From an uncultured Verrucomicrobia subdivision 3 bacterium (GTDB taxonomy: Bacteria; Verrucomicrobiota; Verrucomicrobiia; Limisphaerales; UBA8199), in contig CAIWJG010000362.1 of NCBI GenBank assembly GCA_903912925.1, positions 1 to 47,218 of the forward strand: a stretch of DNA of 47,218 nt. The letters run 5' to 3'. Positions 43,407 to 47,218 of this stretch are shown in pieces. Both the position numbers and the translations under genes were made by a program. The notes beneath the pieces are model-generated. The model searched no databases. It was given only the letters and a program-made list of their open reading frames with translations, and was not told the DNA's origin. How positions within the stretch are numbered: the first letter of the stretch is position 1; each line of letters begins with the position of its first letter.

Positions 43407-43432
43407 CAAGTCTTGGTCTAGTCTAAGACTTG
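43407..43432. promoter_or_regulatory. Candidate ParB-type binding site, copy 2 (upstream of the parB-like gene)
   Basis: Half-sites CAAGTCTT and AAGACTTG surround a 10-base centre (ggtctagtct), about 70 bases upstream of the start at 43338. The position suits an operator or centromere-like site for the ParB-TOPRIM protein. The rest of 43339-43604 shows no convincing gene. Confidence 0.5.
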
Positions 43433-43604
43433 TACTTTTTGCGACTGCCGCCGGTCTGTCGCCACGAATTGCCGCCGCACGGCGCGGCCGCCCAGGGCGA
43501 GAATCCTCTTCATCTTCCATCTTCCATTGCCCGCTCCCGCAAACCTTGCGCCAGCTATTTTGTGCTTTAGCCATGGTGCCTCACTCCTTTATTGCAACGC
43601 CGGG

Positions 43605-43889
43605 CTAGTTGTTGCTGGCCTGCTGGTCCGGCAGTGTCAGCACCGCCGCCAGTCGGCAGGGCAGCGTGCGGCTCTGCAAAAACTTCTCCACGGCGCTGAC
43701 CGAGTAGAAGACCGTGCCCCCGCCGCGCTTGGCGGTGGGGTTGGACTTGAAACGTGGGATACGTTCTCTATCGAACCAGACACGCAACGTGAACGCACTG
43801 GGTGAGGGCGTGAGGTACGCCGGGATGACGGTTTGCAAAAGCTGGTTCAAGGTCGCCAGCCGGGCTGAACTGTTCTCAATGGTTGTCAT
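43605..43889 (-). CDS. Excisionase/MerR-like small DNA-binding protein
   Basis: The protein has 94 residues. The core R-V-W-F-D-R-E-R-I-P-R-F ... G-G-G-T-V-F-Y-S-V-S-A-V-E-K-F-L has the layout of the winged HTH of excisionases (helix, R-x-x-x-I-P wing, F-Y strand, then a helix). It is transcribed divergently from the XRE regulator. ATG 43889 lies at the edge of the shared 86-base AT-rich intergenic region. The likely role is excision directionality or regulation of the replication genes that follow on the same strand. Confidence 0.62.
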   Translation of the reverse strand: MTTIENSSARLATLNQLLQTVIPAYLTPSPSAFTLRVWFDRERIPRFKSNPTAKRGGGTVFYSVSAVEKFLQSRTLPCRLAAVLTLPDQQASNN

Positions 43890-43891
43890 AA

Positions 43892-43920
43892 TTGCTTATG
43901 TGCTTAGCACAGTGTATATT
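43892..43920 (+). promoter_or_regulatory. Sigma70-type promoter with overlapping operator
   Basis: TTGCTT (43892-43897), a 17-base spacer, and TATATT (43915-43920) form a good promoter for the XRE gene at 43976. The spacer contains the palindrome GTGCTtAGCAC (about 43900-43910), placed to be an autoregulatory operator. Confidence 0.55.
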
Positions 43921-43975
43921 GAAGACCAAGAAAAATGTTGATGTTTATTACACATTGCATATAGGTTTTAGCATT

Positions 43976-44629
43976 ATGCGACCGTCACCCTTGCGTCACA
44001 CGCTGGCGATACTGCGGACCACCATCGGCCTGACCCAGAAAGATCTGGCCGGCCTCGTGGATCGCGCTCCCCGCACCATCCAATCCATCGAGTTGGGCCA
44101 CTTGCCGCTCAGTGAAGAGCTTGCCCTGCGCATTGCTCACGAGACCGGCGTGGATGAAAGCTGGCTCCTCCAGGGTGACACCGGTGTGCCCCCGCGCCGG
44201 GGTGCCGCCCTCCAGGCCATCCACCACGCACACCGGCCTTACAACCGCGAGGACTACGAATGGCAGCGCTCCTACAACGAGGCGCCCACCGCTCCGCAGA
44301 GCGAGCTGGCGGACGTCGTCAAACAGGGAACGAAAGCCGGAGAGAAATCCCTGCGCCTTACCCTGCCGCAGGCCAAGGCGGTGGTCCACGCGGCCTGCCC
44401 GGTCATGCTCGAGTCCTCCGATGAAAAGCTGCTTGCGGCCATGGCCCACTTCCTCAAGGTGACCTACAGAAATCCCGACGCCCTGCTGGTCAGATGGAAA
44501 CTTCGCCGCCTGCTGGAAACACTGGCCGAGGAGCGCTCGATTGCGTTACCCTCGCGCGAACTGGGCGCCGATTCCGCTCTCGCCGTACCCCGCATCCCTC
44601 GCGCTAGAAAGAAGTCGAAAACGACCTGA
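43976..44629 (+). CDS. XRE-family HTH transcriptional regulator (element repressor candidate)
   Basis: The protein has 217 residues. An N-terminal HTH_XRE domain is visible (L-R-T-T-I-G-L-T-Q-K-D-L-A-G-L-V-D-R-A-P-R-T-I-Q-S-I-E-L-G ... L-A-L-R-I-A). The rest is a polar C-terminal region with no recognised catalytic motif; I see no Ser-Lys LexA-like protease site. ATG 43976 is used, since the frame extending upstream to 43892 would pass through the promoter. Divergent from the excisionase-like gene and convergent with the integrase, the standard place for a lysogeny-type switch. Confidence 0.78.
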   Translation: MRPSPLRHTLAILRTTIGLTQKDLAGLVDRAPRTIQSIELGHLPLSEELALRIAHETGVDESWLLQGDTGVPPRRGAALQAIHHAHRPYNREDYEWQRSYNEAPTAPQSELADVVKQGTKAGEKSLRLTLPQAKAVVHAACPVMLESSDEKLLAAMAHFLKVTYRNPDALLVRWKLRRLLETLAEERSIALPSRELGADSALAVPRIPRARKKSKTT

Positions 44630-44771
44630 GCGCCGTTGCTAATTCAGCCGCTCCGGTCACCCTGTCGAGGGAACAAAATCGATCCTGGGCCGATCCCGCC
44701 CAACAAATGCCTCATTAGGCGGCGGCTTCCGCGATCCCTCGTTCCGTCAGCCTCGCCCCCTGACCGAGCCC

Positions 44772-46082
44772 TCACGCTGCGGCCTGCACGGGCAGCGAGA
44801 CCACATTCGCTGTCGGTGGCGCTCCTCTCCGCGCCGCTGGCTGCTTGCCCGCACGCCCTTTCGCCGGCTTCGCCGGCAACGGTCTCAGGGCATAGAACCG
44901 CTTCGTGTCCTTGCTGCTCACCCGGCTCTGGTAATGCTTCTTGATGATGCTCTCCGAATTGCCGAACTGCTCCGCCGTCCGGCCGTAGCTGCCAGTGGCC
45001 CGGAAATAGTGCGAGATGGCGGTATGCCGCAGAATGTCCGGCACCCACGGCTTCAGGTCCGGGCTCTCCTCTGTCGGCTCGCCGTAGCCAATACTCTTGC
45101 GCACCTGCCGCAGTTCCACATCAAAGGATGGGCGGTAAACCTCATCTTGCCCCTTGTAGCGCGTGAGCCACGCTTTCAGCGTCGGGCAGATCACCACCAT
45201 TCGCCCCTTGCCAGTCTTGGTTTGCTGCCCCCGCAACCGAATCTCCTTGTCCGCCAGGTTGACTTGTTCCCAGGCCAGCCGCCCCGTCTCATACGGCCTC
45301 AACCCGCCGAACAGGCACAGCGCGACATACGGCACCAGCTTCCCGCTCTCAAACCCCTCAGCCGCCCGCATCAGCCGCTCGCAGTCGTCCACCGGCAGAA
45401 CCACCGGTTCCCGGTCGTCATCATCCGTCCTGCCCTCGATCTCGACCGCGTAACACGGGTTATTGATGCACCAATGCCGTTTCCCCTTCATGCACCAGGT
45501 GAAGAAACTCGAAATCGCCCGGCAATTGGCATCCTTCGTATTGGGCGACACGTTCCGGTGAGCCAGATAGTTCTCGATATGGTCGGGGATAATGTCTGTC
45601 ACACGCATGTTGCCGACGCTATTGATAAAATGCGTTACCCGGCTGCGCAGGTGGAGCTTGGTGAGAGGGCGCAACTCAGTCGTGGTATCCAGCCAGTCCG
45701 AATACAACTTCAGCGCCTCATCCAGCCGCGGCGACTCCTTGACCGCTGTCGGCTTGCCCGTCCTGAGCCAGTGGTCAATCGCCGTGAGTAAGTCTTGGTC
45801 GCGCTCCAGCCGCTTGAACCCGGCCTCGGCAATGGCGACCTGCTCATCCGTCAGCCGGGTGGCCCGCAACGCCGCCGTGCCGTTGGCCGCGTGGAACTCC
45901 CCCTCCAATTCGGTGTAACGCAACTGCGCCTCCTGCGGGTCCGCGTAGTTCTCGCGGATGCGTTCCCCGTTCCGTTTGATGCCGCTGACCCGCCAGCTCG
46001 TGGTATCCGTGCGCGGGTTAGTGAACTTAAGAATCTTGAACCGTTGCTTCGGTGCCTTCATATTGGTTGCCATAGTATGCAA
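44772..46082 (-). CDS. Tyrosine recombinase/integrase
   Basis: The protein has 436 residues: an N-terminal arm-binding region, a SAM-like core-binding domain (~120-220) and a C-terminal catalytic domain. Catalytic residues visible are Arg in L-F-G-G-L-R-P-Y-E, Lys in Q-T-K-T-G-K-G-R, Arg in D-I-L-R-H-T, and Tyr in K-K-H-Y-Q-S-R. The first residue of the H-x-x-R box is Asp and the H/W position is Asn (F-G-N-S-E-S), substitutions seen in several Verrucomicrobia integrases. ATG 46082 is used; Met codons at 46073 and 46061 are alternatives. Its position at the right edge of the element suggests the attachment site lies within 46083-46318, but I could not identify direct repeats flanking the element. 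Confidence 0.85.
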   Translation of the reverse strand: MHTMATNMKAPKQRFKILKFTNPRTDTTSWRVSGIKRNGERIRENYADPQEAQLRYTELEGEFHAANGTAALRATRLTDEQVAIAEAGFKRLERDQDLLTAIDHWLRTGKPTAVKESPRLDEALKLYSDWLDTTTELRPLTKLHLRSRVTHFINSVGNMRVTDIIPDHIENYLAHRNVSPNTKDANCRAISSFFTWCMKGKRHWCINNPCYAVEIEGRTDDDDREPVVLPVDDCERLMRAAEGFESGKLVPYVALCLFGGLRPYETGRLAWEQVNLADKEIRLRGQQTKTGKGRMVVICPTLKAWLTRYKGQDEVYRPSFDVELRQVRKSIGYGEPTEESPDLKPWVPDILRHTAISHYFRATGSYGRTAEQFGNSESIIKKHYQSRVSSKDTKRFYALRPLPAKPAKGRAGKQPAARRGAPPTANVVSLPVQAAA

Positions 46083-46318
46083 TTAGATGCCACATGTCAA
46101 CCGTAAGGCAACCGTTTTTCAGAAATAAAGAAATGCTCAGCAAACTGCTAAGTATGTGTAGTCCCTTTGGGATTGCAGAACCACCGGTCTTTCCATCGTT
46201 CCTTATGGCACTGGCCTCGCACGGAATATCCGGAAGGCACTGGGCTTAGGCCAAGGCGGGCGGGCATAAAGAAGTTCATAGGGTGTTAGACACGGATTGC
46301 ACGAATTGGCACGGATTG
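46083..46318. other. Intergenic region containing the probable right end of the element
   Basis: No gene is visible. The DNA drops to AT-rich sequence just upstream of the integrase, then returns to host-like composition. A short direct repeat, cacggattg, occurs twice near 46298-46319. It resembles repeats common between genes of this phylum and is not demonstrated as an att core. Confidence 0.35.
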
Positions 46319-47092
46319 TTATCTGAGCAACACATTCACAATTGTCAGGGAGTGGGGCGGCAGATTGACCACCCCTTTGGTGAAGGTCAGTTTGGTCTTC
46401 TTCGGCACCACACGATTTGGGTTCTCAATGTCATTGTAGGCATCGCGTGAATCGCCGGCGAGGACCATCGCCTGGTAGCTGCCTTGTAGCGGTCGGTCTT
46501 TCATTTTGACTGTGCAGGCCACTGCTTTTTCGGGGTGACGATTCACCAACGCTATCGCCCAGTGTTTGCCCGATTCGTTTACGGTGGCGATGGCATCCAC
46601 CACCGGGATTGATTTCCCGTTGTGCGCGAGTGGGTCCGCTTCGACTTCCAGTTTGCCGACCCGCTTTTCCAGCTCGTTGGCGTACATCGCCAGGGCATGG
46701 AAATGCGTGCGCTTGACGATTCCCTGGGGATGCACGTAGAGGGGCCCGCGCGTATTCACGAGCGGGGCGATATTCGCCATGCCGACATCCTCAGCGTGAC
46801 GCAGGCAGGCATTGAGGAACGAGGCGGAAAACAAGGCGTCCGCCAGGGTGTATTGTGAAGCAATATCGTTCTTTTCCCGGGCGGCAACCAGCCGGGTGAT
46901 TTCGGGATTGTTATAGTCCTGGACGGCTTTGCGCGGGAAGCCCTCATGATGCCAGCCGCGAAGATTCCATTCGTCGAATGCGATCTTGATGCGTCCGCGA
47001 TACCCGGAGTCCTCCAGCACGCCGATGTAGTTGGCAATGAGCTGCTCCGGGGATTCCGAGTGCATGATACAGGTCAGGTAAGGCAGCGGTAA
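46319..47092 (-). pseudogene. C-terminal part of GH51 alpha-L-arabinofuranosidase
   Basis: The fragment begins near M-H-S-E-S-P-E-Q-L-I-A-N-Y-I. It contains I-A-F-D-E-W-N-L-R (the GH51 nucleophile Glu in D-E-W-N). The second half of the barrel and the C-terminal beta-sandwich follow (L-A-M-Y-A-N-E-L ... L-P-P-H-S-L-T-I-V-N-V-L-L). The N-terminal half with the acid/base G-N-E motif is missing. The frame meets a stop at 47093-47095, and unrelated sequence resembling a transposase start lies beyond. The enzyme would release arabinofuranose from arabinan or arabinogalactan; this copy should be inactive. Confidence 0.78.
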
Positions 47093-47139
47093 CTAATAAA
47101 GGTATCAACTGTGGAAGAGATCGGGTATGATCACTGTCC

Positions 47140-47218
47140 ATGAGTTCAATTGCGGTGCTGGCGCAAAAGTTGAAGCCCGTTTGGCCACTTCTGGATGAGC
47201 GGACCCGGCGCATCATAG
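47140..47218 (+). mobile_element. Start of an ISAzo13-type transposase (truncated by window end)
   Basis: Twenty-six codons from ATG 47140 are visible, including L-K-P-V-W-P-L-L-D-E-R-T-R-R. The W-P-L-L-D-E-R-T-R-R motif is typical of the N-terminus of ISAzo13-family transposases. The IS end must lie between about 47093 and 47139; I could not recognise its terminal inverted repeat. Its arrival explains the truncated GH51 gene. Confidence 0.55.

Noticed and set aside
46298..46319. cacggattg direct repeat as attachment core
   Set aside because: Both copies are on the same side of the element and the same word is common in intergenic DNA of this phylum; no partner copy is seen near 35150.

Overview
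Organism and content: the window is GC-rich and looks like the chromosome of a Verrucomicrobiota (Pedosphaera/Limisphaerales-like) or related PVC bacterium. The support is the stack of secreted sulfatase, beta-propeller and (alpha/alpha)-barrel proteins, a characteristic C-terminal module on a surface protein, A-rich start regions often lacking a Shine-Dalgarno, and ATGA-overlapping genes. This is inference from protein character, not from a marker gene.

Layout: 1-1130 holds the tail of a repeat-containing surface protein and a related fragment. 1232-34835 is a long block of plus-strand genes for import and breakdown of a complex carbohydrate. It starts with an MFS sugar porter, a GH112 beta-galactosyl phosphorylase and a sulfatase-SGNH hydrolase fusion. 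A tightly coupled acid-sugar module follows (YhcH-like protein, SSS symporter, Fe-alcohol dehydrogenase, DapA-family aldolase, PdxA2-like dehydrogenase, DUF1537 kinase), flanked by two decayed 3-hydroxyisobutyrate-dehydrogenase-like genes. Then come a five-bladed propeller protein, a family of BNR/propeller paralogues, a bicupin, a 1095-residue (alpha/alpha)6-type protein, a beta-helix protein, a second (alpha/alpha)-toroid protein and a multi-domain TIM-barrel protein. The next gene (34832) starts normally but loses recognisable protein character near 35150.

Mobile element: about 35.15-46.3 kb reads as an integrated element or phage-satellite-like island. It carries a tyrosine recombinase, an XRE regulator divergent from an excisionase-like gene, a ParB-TOPRIM fusion translationally coupled to an archaeo-eukaryotic-type primase, and a small-terminase-like HTH protein. 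Its left 4.7 kb is the most unusual part. Three small genes sit in more than 3 kb of noncoding DNA packed with consecutive, mostly perfect hairpins of unrelated sequence. Two of the three small genes are preceded by the same structured leader RNA, whose helices show compensatory base changes between the copies. Further noncoding RNA-like structures lie upstream: a two-copy unit with an invariant 15-nt linker, a 220-nt three-way junction, and a clean H-type pseudoknot. I do not recognise any of these as a known family.

Right end: a GH51 arabinofuranosidase on the minus strand lacks its N-terminal half. It is cut next to the first codons of what looks like an ISAzo13-family transposase.
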